From NCBI RefSeq assembly GCF_900142715.1, contig NZ_FRBX01000007.1:1-64000 (forward strand): DNA of 64,000 nucleotides, in the 5' to 3' direction. Position 1 is the stretch's first letter. The number at the start of each line of letters is the position of its first letter. The notes beneath the pieces are model-generated. The model did no database searches and was not told the DNA's origin. It was given only the letters and a program-made list of their open reading frames with translations. Below are positions 42,945 to 52,562 of the stretch, one piece after another. This DNA is from Flavobacterium pectinovorum. GTDB taxonomy: Bacteria; Bacteroidota; Bacteroidia; Flavobacteriales; Flavobacteriaceae. The position numbers were made by a program, and so were the translations under genes.

Positions 42945-44429
42945 ATGTATTATATAGGATATGATATTGGAAGTTCGTCTGTAAAAGTAGCTTTGGTTGA
43001 AGCTGAAACAGGGAAAAAAATAATTGTTTTGAATGAACCTCAAAACGAAATGGAAATTGTTGCCCTTCATTCTGACTGGGCTGAACAAGATCCTGAAATT
43101 TGGTGGCAGCACATTTGCACAGCCACAAAAAGAGCGATTCGTGAGGCCAATATTGAAGCTTCAAAAATTACGGGAGTTGGTATTTCGTACCAAATGCACG
43201 GATTGGTTATTGTGGACAAAGATGGAAATGCGCTTCGAAATTCGATTATTTGGTGCGACAGCCGTGCGGTGGAAATTGGTAATGAGGCTTTTGCCGAAAT
43301 TGGAGAACAAAAATGTATGGAGCATTTATTGAATTCTCCTGGGAATTTTACGGCTTCGAAACTAAAATGGGTCAAAGAAAACGAACCTGAAATCTACAGC
43401 AACATTTACAAATACATGCTTCCGGGCGATTATATTGCGCTAAAATTGACGGGAGAAATTACCACTACAAAAAATGGTTTGTCTGAAGGAATGCTTTGGG
43501 ATTATAAAGAAAACAAAGTGGCAAACTGGCTTTTGGATTATTACGGAATCGATCCATCTTTGACGCCGGATATTGTTGAGAATTTCACGAATCAGGGAAT
43601 TTTAAACGAAAAAGGAGCGAAAGAAGCAGGACTTCTTGTTGGGATTCCGGTCGTTTACAGAGCGGGAGATCAGCCTAATAATGCCTTGGCTTTGAATGTT
43701 TTGAATCCGGGAGAAGTGGCTGCTACGGGAGGAACTTCGGGTGTATTTTATGCCGTTAGCGAAATGTCTTCCGGAAAAAGTACACGCGTCAACAATTTTG
43801 TACATGTTAATTACGAAGAAAAAACACCAAGAGTTGGAAAACTTTTAAACATAAACGGAGCCGGAATTCAGTACCGTTGGCTTCGTAATAATATGGGTGA
43901 CGAAACCTACGAATCGATGAACCGTAAAGCGTCTAAAATTGATGTAGGTTCTGATGGTGTTGTCGTGATTCCGTTTGGAAATGGCGCAGAACGTATGTTC
44001 AACAATAAAAACATCGGAACACACTTTTTAAATCTCAACTTAAATATTCACAATAGCGCACATTTGTTCAGGGCTTCTCTTGAAGGAATTGCTTTTTCGT
44101 TTGTGTACGGAATGGAATGTTTAAAGGATGATAATGCGACGATAAATGTAATTAGAGCCGGAAATGATAATTTGTTCCGTTCGGAGATTTTTTCGAATAC
44201 GGTGGCAACTTTAATCGGACACGAAATTGAAATTTACAATACAACCGGCGCAGTTGGAGCGGCGAGAGCAGTGGGTTTAAAAGATGGTGATTACAATAAA
44301 TTTGGTTCAAGTATTACGACCAACGATCACGTAATGACCTTTTTACCACTAAAAAATGCAGAACCGTATGCAAAGGCTTATGCAAAATGGAAACAAGAAT
44401 TAGAATTAATATTAACACATAAAAAATAA
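42945..44429 (+). CDS. xylB: Xylulokinase
   Basis: A 494-aa FGGY kinase that phosphorylates D-xylulose to xylulose 5-phosphate with ATP. The phosphate-1 motif GYDIGSSSVKVAL opens the protein. The catalytic-Asp region is RAGDQPNNALALN, the phosphate-2 region is ATGGTSGVFYA, and the FGGY signature lies near VVVIPFGNGAERMF. Family length is normal. The gene sits between the GntR regulator (3 nt) and xylA (4 nt). Confidence 0.96.
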   Translation: MYYIGYDIGSSSVKVALVEAETGKKIIVLNEPQNEMEIVALHSDWAEQDPEIWWQHICTATKRAIREANIEASKITGVGISYQMHGLVIVDKDGNALRNSIIWCDSRAVEIGNEAFAEIGEQKCMEHLLNSPGNFTASKLKWVKENEPEIYSNIYKYMLPGDYIALKLTGEITTTKNGLSEGMLWDYKENKVANWLLDYYGIDPSLTPDIVENFTNQGILNEKGAKEAGLLVGIPVVYRAGDQPNNALALNVLNPGEVAATGGTSGVFYAVSEMSSGKSTRVNNFVHVNYEEKTPRVGKLLNINGAGIQYRWLRNNMGDETYESMNRKASKIDVGSDGVVVIPFGNGAERMFNNKNIGTHFLNLNLNIHNSAHLFRASLEGIAFSFVYGMECLKDDNATINVIRAGNDNLFRSEIFSNTVATLIGHEIEIYNTTGAVGAARAVGLKDGDYNKFGSSITTNDHVMTFLPLKNAEPYAKAYAKWKQELELILTHKK

Positions 44430-44433
44430 AGAA

Positions 44434-45759
44434 ATGGTAGTTTTAGGCAATAAAGAATATTACAAAGGCATTGGCCAGATAAAATTTGAAGGCAAGGAAT
44501 CTGATAATCCGTTGGCATTTAAATATTACAATCCGGAGCAGGTTGTTGCGGGAAAAACAATGCGAGAGCACTTTAGATTTGCGATTGCATACTGGCACAC
44601 GTTCTGCGGACAAGGAAGCGATCCGTTTGGACCGGGAACTCAGAATTTTGCGTGGGATCAGTCATCAGATCCAATTCAGGCAGCAAAAGATAAAGCGGAT
44701 GCTGCGTTTGAATTTATCAGTAAAATGGGATTTGATTATTTCTGTTTTCACGATTATGATTTGATTGCTGAAGGACCAACTTTTGCCGAATCTGAAAAAC
44801 GTTTGGCAACTATTACAGAATACTTAAAACAGAAAAAAGCAGAATCGGGAATTAAATTGCTTTGGGGAACTTCAAACTGTTTCTCAAACCCAAGATTTAT
44901 GAACGGAGCAGCAACAAATCCAGATTTTAATGTCGTTGCAAGAGCTGGCGGACAAGTAAAATTAGCACTTGATGCTACGATTGCTTTAGACGGAGAAAAC
45001 TACGTATTCTGGGGCGGAAGAGAAGGTTATATGTCTCTTTTGAATACAGATATGGGGAGAGAATTAGATCACATGGCACAGTTTTTAACGATGTCAAGAG
45101 ATTATGCAAGATCACAAGGTTTTAAAGGAACTTTCTTTATCGAGCCAAAACCTATGGAACCATCAAAACACCAATACGATTTTGACTCGGCTACAGCGAT
45201 TGGTTTCTTAAAAGAATATGGTTTAGATAAAGATTTCAAAATCAATATTGAAGTAAACCACGCAACTTTGGCACAACATACTTTTCAACATGAATTGGAA
45301 GTGGCTGCAAAAGCAGGAATGTTAGGAAGTATCGATGCTAACAGAGGTGATTACCAAAATGGCTGGGATACAGACCAATTCCCGAACAACATTCAGGAAA
45401 CTACAGAGGCAATGCTTGTTTTCTTAAAAGCTGGCGGATTACAAGGCGGTGGTGTAAACTTCGATGCCAAAATCAGAAGAAATTCTACTGATCTTGAAGA
45501 TGTTTTCCTTGCGCACATTGGTGGTGCAGATACTTTTGCAAGAGCATTATTGACTGCAGATAAAATTATTACTTCTTCTCCTTATGAAAAATTAAGAAAA
45601 GAAAGATATAGCTCTTTTGATTCTGGAAAAGGAAAAGATTTTGCTGATGGAAAATTAAACCTTAAAGATTTGTATGAAATTGCCAACCAAAATGGTGAAT
45701 TGTCATTGCAAAGCGGTAAACAAGAATTGTTTGAAAACATTATCAATCAATATATATAA
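44434..45759 (+). CDS. xylA: Xylose isomerase
   Basis: A 441-aa TIM-barrel enzyme converting D-xylose to D-xylulose. His106 and Asp109 in FCFHDYDL, the metal-binding Glu in FFIEPKPMEP, and EVNHATLAQHTFQHEL with its His are the conserved catalytic and metal-site residues. The length and the MREHFRFAIAYWHTF segment match class II isomerases. It is four bases downstream of xylB and forms the core of the xylose operon. Confidence 0.97.
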   Translation: MVVLGNKEYYKGIGQIKFEGKESDNPLAFKYYNPEQVVAGKTMREHFRFAIAYWHTFCGQGSDPFGPGTQNFAWDQSSDPIQAAKDKADAAFEFISKMGFDYFCFHDYDLIAEGPTFAESEKRLATITEYLKQKKAESGIKLLWGTSNCFSNPRFMNGAATNPDFNVVARAGGQVKLALDATIALDGENYVFWGGREGYMSLLNTDMGRELDHMAQFLTMSRDYARSQGFKGTFFIEPKPMEPSKHQYDFDSATAIGFLKEYGLDKDFKINIEVNHATLAQHTFQHELEVAAKAGMLGSIDANRGDYQNGWDTDQFPNNIQETTEAMLVFLKAGGLQGGGVNFDAKIRRNSTDLEDVFLAHIGGADTFARALLTADKIITSSPYEKLRKERYSSFDSGKGKDFADGKLNLKDLYEIANQNGELSLQSGKQELFENIINQYI

Positions 45760-45827
45760 TCAAAGTGATAGTTATAGAAGGTTAAAAACTGAAATAACTA
45801 TTTTGATAAACATTCTGTGTGTATAAT

Positions 45828-45856
45828 CTTTGTCAAAGTTTTAAACTTTGACAAAG
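45828..45856. repeat. Perfect 29-nt palindrome after xylA
   Basis: CTTTGTCAAAGTTT and its complement meet around one central T. It lies 69 nt after the xylA stop. No T-run follows, so it is not a standard terminator; it could protect the 3' end or be a REP-type element. Confidence 0.65.
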
Positions 45857-45890
45857 ATGTGCGCAACAACTATTAGCTGTTAGAGGTAGT

Positions 45891-45998
45891 TTTGTCATTC
45901 CGAGGAAACGAGGAATCTCAGGAAGTAGCTCTACAATCAAATATGTCAATCTTTGTCGATGTTGTAAGCGGAGATCCTTCCTTCGTCAGGATGACAAA
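45891..45998. repeat. Long imperfect inverted repeat, TTTGTCAT family
   Basis: The element begins TTTGTCATTCCGAGGAAACG and ends with its approximate complement (CTTCGTCAGGATGACAAA), with the arms matching over ~28 bases with several changes. It shares the TTTGTCAT.../...ATGACAAA frame with the element at 38193-38281. It fills the gap between xylA and transaldolase. Confidence 0.7.
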
Positions 45999-46030
45999 CT
46001 AAATACTAACCAAATTAAAACCACAAAAAA

Positions 46031-46687
46031 ATGAAATTTTTTATTGACACAGCCAATTTACAAGACATTAAGGAAGCGCAGGAAATGGGCGTTCTGGACG
46101 GTGTAACAACAAATCCTTCGTTGATGGCGAAAGAAGGAATTACAGGAAAAGATAATATTTTAAAACATTACCTGGACATTTGCAATATTGTAGATGGCGA
46201 TGTTTCTGCAGAAGTTGTTTCGACAGATTTTGACGGAATGGTAAGAGAAGGTGAGGAACTTGCCAAACTTCATCCACAAATCGTGGTTAAGTTACCAATG
46301 ATTGGCGATGGCGTAAAAGCATGCAAGTATTTTTCATCAAAAGGAATTAAAACCAATGTTACCTTAGTGTTCTCTGCAGGGCAGGCGTTACTGGCAGCAA
46401 AAGCAGGCGCTACCTATGTTTCTCCGTTTTTAGGAAGACTCGATGATATTTCAACAGACGGAATGCATTTGATTGAAGAGATCCGAGAAATTTATGATAA
46501 TTACGATTACCAAACTCAGATTCTCTCTGCTTCGATCAGACATACAATGCACATTGTAAATTGTGCAAAAGTTGGATCGGATGTTATGACGGGTCCTCTT
46601 TCTGCTATTAAAGGATTACTTAAACATCCGTTAACCGATATTGGATTGAACCAATTTATTGAAGATGCTAAAAAAATGAAATTATAA
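46031..46687 (+). CDS. tal: Small transaldolase / fructose-6-phosphate aldolase-like
   Basis: A 218-aa barrel of the short transaldolase class. The Schiff-base Lys is in IVVKLPMIGDG (~86). MKFFIDTANLQDIKEA, GVTTNPSLMAKEG and YVSPFLGRLDD are the family signatures. The enzyme moves a three-carbon unit between pentose-phosphate intermediates and so channels xylulose 5-phosphate to glycolysis. It follows xylA on the same strand but is separated by 271 nt of repeat-rich DNA. Confidence 0.93.
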   Translation: MKFFIDTANLQDIKEAQEMGVLDGVTTNPSLMAKEGITGKDNILKHYLDICNIVDGDVSAEVVSTDFDGMVREGEELAKLHPQIVVKLPMIGDGVKACKYFSSKGIKTNVTLVFSAGQALLAAKAGATYVSPFLGRLDDISTDGMHLIEEIREIYDNYDYQTQILSASIRHTMHIVNCAKVGSDVMTGPLSAIKGLLKHPLTDIGLNQFIEDAKKMKL

Positions 46688-46748
46688 TATTCTTACTGCC
46701 AGTTTAGTACGTCAATTTTTACTGATTTTACTGAATTTCAATTTTTAG

Positions 46749-46787
46749 AAAAGCTCCTTTTGAATTTAATTCGAAAGGAGCTTTTTT
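46749..46787 (+). terminator. Terminator after transaldolase
   Basis: AAAAGCTCCTTT and AAAGGAGCTTTT pair around an AT-rich loop and end in T7, about 60 nt after the stop. It isolates the susC promoter region from the xylose genes. Confidence 0.85.
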
Positions 46788-46797
46788 TAATTTTATA

Positions 46798-46808
46798 ACA
46801 ACCGATTG
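46798..46808. promoter_or_regulatory. LacI-type operator, copy 5 (distal susC site)
   Basis: ACAACCGATTG, exact copy, directly after the transaldolase terminator and 332 nt upstream of copy 6. It could be an auxiliary operator for looping. Confidence 0.65.
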
Positions 46809-47129
46809 CTTTTTCTGTTGTTCTGATTACTTTTCAGAACTAAATATTTAATGATTAAGAGCAAATACACTGATCTATTACCTTTTAGTTTTCTATTTTA
46901 ACAATATTTTTACATTAAAAAATTACTATTTTTGAGTAAAAGCATGATCGTTTTTACTTTTTTTATTTTTTATGCTTTTTTTAACTAAATAGAAGTTATG
47001 CAGCAATATTGTCAAAATTAGGAGTAAAAATAATTCTAATAATAACTATTATGTATTATTTTAGTCTTAAAATTATTTAGAATGTTTTTTAAAGTATGTT
47101 TTTTTATTGATTGTTTAAAAAAATAACAA
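46809..47129. other. AT-rich spacer between the two susC operators
   Basis: About 320 bases of very AT-rich DNA with many A and T runs. No RNA gene, frame or hairpin stands out. The length and composition would allow bending or looping between the two operators. Confidence 0.45.
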
Positions 47130-47167
47130 ACAACCGATTGTGTATTAGTTGCTTTTCTTTATATTTG
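47130..47167 (+). promoter_or_regulatory. susC promoter overlapped by LacI-type operator, copy 6
   Basis: ACAACCGATTGT (47130-47141, exact) contains a TTG at 47138-47140. Exactly 19 nt later TATATTTG (47160-47167) matches TAnnTTTG. The operator therefore covers the -33 element of a well-formed Bacteroidota promoter, 57 nt upstream of the susC start. Confidence 0.72.
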
Positions 47168-47224
47168 TTATAAGTACACTTATTAACTAAACCAATCAAA
47201 TTTTAACTATCTAAATCAATTTTT

Positions 47225-50200
47225 ATGACTAACTCTTTTGTTACAAGTAAAGCAAAGCATCTAAAATGTTTTTGTTTTTTGATCTTAATGTTTGCGTTTT
47301 CACTCCATTCGAGTGCGCAGACAAAAGTTACCGGAACCGTATCAGATGCAAATGGTCCAATTCCGGGGGCTAATGTAAATTTAAAAGGAACTAAAACTGG
47401 TGTAAGTACTGGTTTTGACGGTACTTATACTATCGATGTCCCATCCAATGGTATTCTTGTTTTCAGTTTTATAGGTTTAAGAAACAAAGAAGTAGCTGTA
47501 AACGGACAAAGCAAAATTAATGTAAGTCTTGAAGAAGATTCTGCTCAATTAAAAGAAGTAGTTGTTATCGGGTACGGAACGCAAAGGAAAGAAGCTGTAA
47601 CGGGATCTGTAGCTTCTATTGGAGGCGGTGAATTAAATCAAGTTGCTGCTGCCAACGTAACGCAGGCTTTACAAGGAAGGCTCGCGGGTGTTGACTTAAC
47701 TCAGACTTCGACCAAACCGGGAGCAGCAATGCAGATACGCATACGTGGAACCAGATCTTTAACAGGGAGTAATGATCCTTTAATTGTTTTAGACGGAGTT
47801 CCGTTTGCAGGTTCAATCGGAGATATAAATCCTGTTGATATAAAATCTGTAGATGTTTTAAAAGATGCCTCTGCAACTGCTATTTATGGTTCACGTGGAG
47901 CAAACGGGGTTATATTAATTACAAGTAATAAAGGACGTAAAAATCAAAAAGCTACTTTTAACTATAATGGATTTAGCGGTATCAAGCAGGTTTTTGGGAA
48001 ATATGATATGATGGATGCTGCTAAATTTGGAGCACTTCGTGATTATTCAACTTTATATACAGATGGTATTGATGAGTCAAGAAGCACCAATACAGACTGG
48101 CAGGATTCACTTTACGGAGCTGGCGAAATGATTAGTCATGATGTAAGTGTTTCAGGAGGTAGTGAGAACGGAGCTTATAATGCAGGTTTAGGATATTATA
48201 AAGAAGAATCAGTTTTACCTGGTCAAAAATACGAGCGTTTTAGCTTAAGAGCAGGTTTAGATCAGCAATTAGGAAGCTCTTTTCGTATGGGATTTAATAC
48301 CAATAGCAATTATTCTGTTACCAACGGAGATAACATTGGTACAGGTACTGTTTTAGGAACCTCTCCTTTGGCAAATCCATATAATCCGGACGGATCTTTG
48401 AAAAGAACCGTGAGAATGGGTGCTGATGAAAACTGGGTTTACACCAGAGAATCTATTAATAATCTTGGCGAGTCTTATGTGAACCAGACAAGAGCTTTTA
48501 GTTCGTACAATAATATTTTTGCTGAAGTAAAAATACCGGGAGTTGAAGGTTTGAAATATCGAATGAATACCGGATTGAATCTACGCTTATCAAATGGCGG
48601 TTACTATGAAGGACAAGGTGTTTTTGATGTAAATCCAACCACGATATCAAATGCATGGATTAGCAATACATTATCAACACAATGGCTTATTGAAAATTTG
48701 ATTTCATACGATAAAACTTTTGCTGAAAAGCATACCGTAAATTTTGTGGGATTATATTCAAACGAGCAATTTACAGGAAATACTTCAAGAATCGCCAGAA
48801 ACGGAATTACTTCTGATGCATTTCAGTTTTACAACTTGGGTCAGAGTGAAGAAGAAGCGGTTATAAACCCTGCAGATCAGGATTATACACAATGGGGTTT
48901 AAGTTCTTATATGGCAAGGGCAATGTATTCTTATGACAATAAATATTTTATTTCGGGAACAATTCGTTCAGACGGTTCGTCACGTTTATCAAAAGGAAAT
49001 AAATGGGTTACGTATCCGGCGGTTTCTGCAGGATGGACAGCTTCTAATGAATCTTTTATGAAAAATCTTTCATGGGTTAATCTTGTAAAATTACGTGTAG
49101 GATACGGTGAAACTTCTAATCAGGCTGTAGATCCATATCAAACTTTGGGGGCTTTAAGTACAAGACCTTATAATTTTGGAAATACAAATTCTACAGGTGT
49201 ATATGTTACAACACTACCTAATCCGGATTTAGGATGGGAATATTCGACAACATGGAATTACGGACTGGATTTCGCTTTCCTTAATAATCGTTTATCAGGT
49301 ACCATCGAATATTATAAAACAAATACAAAAGATTTGCTGCAACGCGTAAATCTTCCGGCAACATCGGGCGTGAGCAGTTATGTGGCAAACGTGGGTGAAA
49401 CTGAAAATAAAGGATATGAAATTGCCTTAAACGGAGTTATTCTTGATAATCCAAAAGGATTGAGCTGGACCGTTGGGGTTAATTTCTATGCCAACGAAAA
49501 CAAGTTGGTTAAACTTGCGTCGGGAGCGCAAAGAGATGAGGCAAATTCCTGGTTTGTAGGTTATAATATCAACTCTATTTACGATTATGAAAAAGTAGGA
49601 ATCTGGCAGGAAGGCGATCCATACATGTCAATATTAGAGCCAGGACCAACCGGTATCAACGCTCAGGGAACAGTAGTAGGATCTATTAAAGTAAAATATA
49701 CAGGAGATTTTAATCCGGATGGTTCACCAACTCGTGCCATTAATACAAGCGACAGACAAATTATAGAAACTGACCCGGACTTTCAGGGAGGTTTTAATAC
49801 GAACTTAACATATAAAGGTTTTGATTTTTCTGCCGTAGGAGCTTTTAAAAGCGGTGGTGTTTTAATCAGTACACTTTACGGAGGAAACAGTTACCTGAAT
49901 TTACTTAACGGAAGAAGAAGTAATGTTGATGTAGATTACTGGACTCCGGATAACAGAGATGCTGAATATCCAAATCCAAGAGGTATTAGAAGTGGTGATA
50001 ACCCAAAATACATTTCTACGATGGGATATTTTGATGCATCTTATGTAAAAATCAGAGCATTAACTCTTGGATATACTCTAGATCAGGAATTTATGAGAAG
50101 TTTAGGGATACAGAAGCTGAGACTTTATTTTACAGCGCAAAATCCGTTTGTACTTTTCTCTCCTTACAATAGAAAATCAGGAATGGATCCTGAAACAAAT

Positions 50201-50317
50201 TCTTTTGGAGATGAAAATCAGGCCGTAACAGGTACTTACCAACGTAGATTTACGGTTATTGGAACAAATACACCTTCAACCAGAAACTTTTTATTCGGAC
50301 TTAATTTCACATTTTAA
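47225..50317 (+). CDS. susC-like: SusC/RagA-type TonB-linked outer-membrane transporter
   Basis: A 1030-aa outer-membrane protein. A signal peptide (cleavage near HSSAQ, 31) precedes a carboxypeptidase-regulatory-like domain (VTGTVSDANGPIPGANV), the TonB box EVVVIGYG, the plug (RIRGTRSLTGSNDPLIVLDG, VLKDASATAIYGSRGANGV) and a barrel ending FGLNFTF. The length and SusC-type plug signature separate it from the Oar-like receptor at 5579. Paired with SusD 12 nt downstream, it imports oligosaccharides, here probably xylan fragments. Confidence 0.96.
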   Translation: MTNSFVTSKAKHLKCFCFLILMFAFSLHSSAQTKVTGTVSDANGPIPGANVNLKGTKTGVSTGFDGTYTIDVPSNGILVFSFIGLRNKEVAVNGQSKINVSLEEDSAQLKEVVVIGYGTQRKEAVTGSVASIGGGELNQVAAANVTQALQGRLAGVDLTQTSTKPGAAMQIRIRGTRSLTGSNDPLIVLDGVPFAGSIGDINPVDIKSVDVLKDASATAIYGSRGANGVILITSNKGRKNQKATFNYNGFSGIKQVFGKYDMMDAAKFGALRDYSTLYTDGIDESRSTNTDWQDSLYGAGEMISHDVSVSGGSENGAYNAGLGYYKEESVLPGQKYERFSLRAGLDQQLGSSFRMGFNTNSNYSVTNGDNIGTGTVLGTSPLANPYNPDGSLKRTVRMGADENWVYTRESINNLGESYVNQTRAFSSYNNIFAEVKIPGVEGLKYRMNTGLNLRLSNGGYYEGQGVFDVNPTTISNAWISNTLSTQWLIENLISYDKTFAEKHTVNFVGLYSNEQFTGNTSRIARNGITSDAFQFYNLGQSEEEAVINPADQDYTQWGLSSYMARAMYSYDNKYFISGTIRSDGSSRLSKGNKWVTYPAVSAGWTASNESFMKNLSWVNLVKLRVGYGETSNQAVDPYQTLGALSTRPYNFGNTNSTGVYVTTLPNPDLGWEYSTTWNYGLDFAFLNNRLSGTIEYYKTNTKDLLQRVNLPATSGVSSYVANVGETENKGYEIALNGVILDNPKGLSWTVGVNFYANENKLVKLASGAQRDEANSWFVGYNINSIYDYEKVGIWQEGDPYMSILEPGPTGINAQGTVVGSIKVKYTGDFNPDGSPTRAINTSDRQIIETDPDFQGGFNTNLTYKGFDFSAVGAFKSGGVLISTLYGGNSYLNLLNGRRSNVDVDYWTPDNRDAEYPNPRGIRSGDNPKYISTMGYFDASYVKIRALTLGYTLDQEFMRSLGIQKLRLYFTAQNPFVLFSPYNRKSGMDPETNSFGDENQAVTGTYQRRFTVIGTNTPSTRNFLFGLNFTF

Positions 50318-50329
50318 TCAAGAACAACT

Positions 50330-52276
50330 ATGAAACGATATATTTTTAAAAGATTACTTATAGGATCAGTAGCTTTGTTCTCCTTTGCGGGCTGCTCTGA
50401 TATTTTAGAAGAAAAACCACATGATTTTTATGAGCCTGGCTATTTTAAAACGGAACAGGGAGTTGTACAGGGATTGACCTCACATTATGCCCATTTACGA
50501 TGGATATACGGGCAGGCCTATTATTATAATTCTGTGCAAACAGGAACAGATGAAAATACATATGGACAGCAAGCCGATGGAAATTTCAAAGATCATGATT
50601 TATCCGGAGTTGGGGTTATAAATCCTGCCTCAAGCAGAGCCGATGTGGTATGGAATAACTCTTACAATGATATTAATACAGCAAGTGGTATTATTGAAAA
50701 TGCTGCTGCAGTAGGTATTGCAAATAGCTTAATTGCAGAATCTAAATTCTTTAGAGCTTTTGATTATTTTTTATTAGTACAAAATTTTGGAGGCGTGCCT
50801 TTAGATTTAGGAGCTGGCGAACTGAAATTTAATAGTAAGCCATCAAGATCTTCAAAACGAAATACAGTAAGTGAGGTTTATACCAAAGCTATTTTTCCGG
50901 ACTTAGTAGCAGCTGTAAATGAATTACCTGATGCGCCAAGGTTAACCGGTACAGCAACTAAAACGCTGGCTCGTTTAATGTTGGCAAAAGCATATCTGAC
51001 ATATGCATGGTGGCTGGAAAATCCAAACAATATTCCAACCTATCCTGATACACCAAGAACAGATCCTGATGGTCACAATGCACAATGGTATTTTCAGGAA
51101 GCTTACAACATCGCATTAGACGGAATTAATAATCCGGGAACTTATGGATTATTGCCTTACTATTATGATGTAAACTTAGGTTCTAATGATCGCAACAAAG
51201 AAATTATGCTTTATGCAGATCATACAGAAGAAAGTGAATATTACAATGGAGCAAGTCTTACATACGGAAGTGGTGGTGCGCCGGATAATTTTGCAGGCTG
51301 GATGGGAACATTTAATTACACTTCGATAAGAAGTAAAAATGCATCAGGAGCTGCAGTTTCGACTGTACAAAGAGCAGCAGATCAGTTTTTGGGACGTCCG
51401 TGGGTAAGAATGGTACCGCCTATAGAAGTCTTTACCAAAACTTTTGCAGATAAAACAAACGATTCAAGATACGACGGAACATTTGCAGCCGTATATCGTG
51501 GAAACTGGAATTTACTTGGAACCGGATTAACCGATGTACCAACATTGTATAATGCTAACGGATTACCGGTAAAGCCAGGTGATGCTATTGTAACTTTTCT
51601 TAATGATGAACCTGCAACGGCAATTACCTATCCTACAGGAGCAGGAGATAACGGTGTTGGAGCAGGAGTTTTACCAGGCAGATCTGATTATGTAATTTCT
51701 CCACTGGGAATAAGCAGAATCGTATATCCGGGATTATGGAAATTAGGACCATACCGTACAGATAATGCAGGAGGATTAGGACAGCCAAATGCAGGAAGCA
51801 CAAGACCTTATCCGGTTGCTAAATTTTCAGAACTCTATTTTGTCGCGGCAGAAGCAGCTGTAAAAGGAGCAACTGGCGGTATGTCTGCCAGAGATCTTAT
51901 CAATGTAATCAGAGACCGCGCAGGAAAATGGCGCTGGGACAATAATGGTAAAGTAGCAAAAACGGCCGACAACAGTGCCTTATTAACAAGCACAACTCCT
52001 GCGGTAATTGACATTAATTACATTCTGGCAGAGCGTTCCCGTGAATATTATGGTGAAGGATACCGTTGGTACGATTTAGTAAGAACTCAAAAATGGAATG
52101 AAATTGCCGGTAAATATTCAATTGGCGGATCAAATTACGGTCAGCATACGCCAGAGGTTATTACCAGAACAATAGAGCCACATCATTATCTGCGTCCTAT
52201 TCCACAAGGGCAAATAGATGGTATGGAAATGTCTGATGCCGATAAAAAAACGTACCAGAATCCAGGATACAATTAA
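50330..52276 (+). CDS. susD-like: SusD/RagB family surface glycan-binding lipoprotein
   Basis: A 648-aa surface lipoprotein (lipobox FAGC, Cys22). The SusD fold appears as helices with FRAFDYFLLVQNFGGVPL, TRLARLMLAKAYLTYA-like repeats and the C-terminal LAERSREYYGEGYRWYDLVR and HHYLRPIPQ. It forms the lid over the SusC barrel and captures xylan oligomers. It is 12 nt after susC and followed by a terminator, so susCD may be transcribed above the level of the downstream hydrolases. Confidence 0.96.
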   Translation: MKRYIFKRLLIGSVALFSFAGCSDILEEKPHDFYEPGYFKTEQGVVQGLTSHYAHLRWIYGQAYYYNSVQTGTDENTYGQQADGNFKDHDLSGVGVINPASSRADVVWNNSYNDINTASGIIENAAAVGIANSLIAESKFFRAFDYFLLVQNFGGVPLDLGAGELKFNSKPSRSSKRNTVSEVYTKAIFPDLVAAVNELPDAPRLTGTATKTLARLMLAKAYLTYAWWLENPNNIPTYPDTPRTDPDGHNAQWYFQEAYNIALDGINNPGTYGLLPYYYDVNLGSNDRNKEIMLYADHTEESEYYNGASLTYGSGGAPDNFAGWMGTFNYTSIRSKNASGAAVSTVQRAADQFLGRPWVRMVPPIEVFTKTFADKTNDSRYDGTFAAVYRGNWNLLGTGLTDVPTLYNANGLPVKPGDAIVTFLNDEPATAITYPTGAGDNGVGAGVLPGRSDYVISPLGISRIVYPGLWKLGPYRTDNAGGLGQPNAGSTRPYPVAKFSELYFVAAEAAVKGATGGMSARDLINVIRDRAGKWRWDNNGKVAKTADNSALLTSTTPAVIDINYILAERSREYYGEGYRWYDLVRTQKWNEIAGKYSIGGSNYGQHTPEVITRTIEPHHYLRPIPQGQIDGMEMSDADKKTYQNPGYN

Positions 52277-52319
52277 TAAATATTTTGAAGTAAATAAATT
52301 TTTAAGTTAGTTTAAGTTT

Positions 52320-52346
52320 AGCCGAGGAATAATTTCCTCGGCTTTT
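52320..52346 (+). terminator. Terminator after susD
   Basis: A perfect ten-pair stem AGCCGAGGAA/TTCCTCGGCT with a four-base loop and a short T tract lies 43 nt after the susD stop. Confidence 0.8.
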
Positions 52347-52402
52347 ACCTTGTAAAACGCAGCAAGGATATAAGGGATATTGATTTGAAAATGAAATAAA
52401 AA

Positions 52403-52518
52403 TGGAACGCGGATGACGCGGATTTAAACGGATTTCTTTGTTTTATTAAGCAGATTTATCAGATTTTCAATAAAAAAATCAGCGACAATCTGTTTAAATC
52501 CGCGTCATCCGCGTTCCA
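52403..52518. repeat. Long inverted repeat of the CGCGGATGACGCGGAT type
   Basis: Two 31-base arms (52403-52433 and 52488-52518) are complementary with one mismatch around a 54-nt AT-rich spacer. The arms contain GGAACGCGGATGACGCGG and CCGCGTCATCCGCGTTCC. The GC-rich arms contrast strongly with the surroundings. The element sits between susD and the GH43 gene and looks like a dispersed non-coding repeat. Confidence 0.8.
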
Positions 52519-52562
52519 ATAAACCCACTTTATCCACATTAAAAAAATAAGAAAAAACAAAA

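Noticed and set aside
45828..45856. Perfect palindrome after xylA as a rho-independent terminator
   Set aside because: No T-run follows it, so the standard terminator format is not met.
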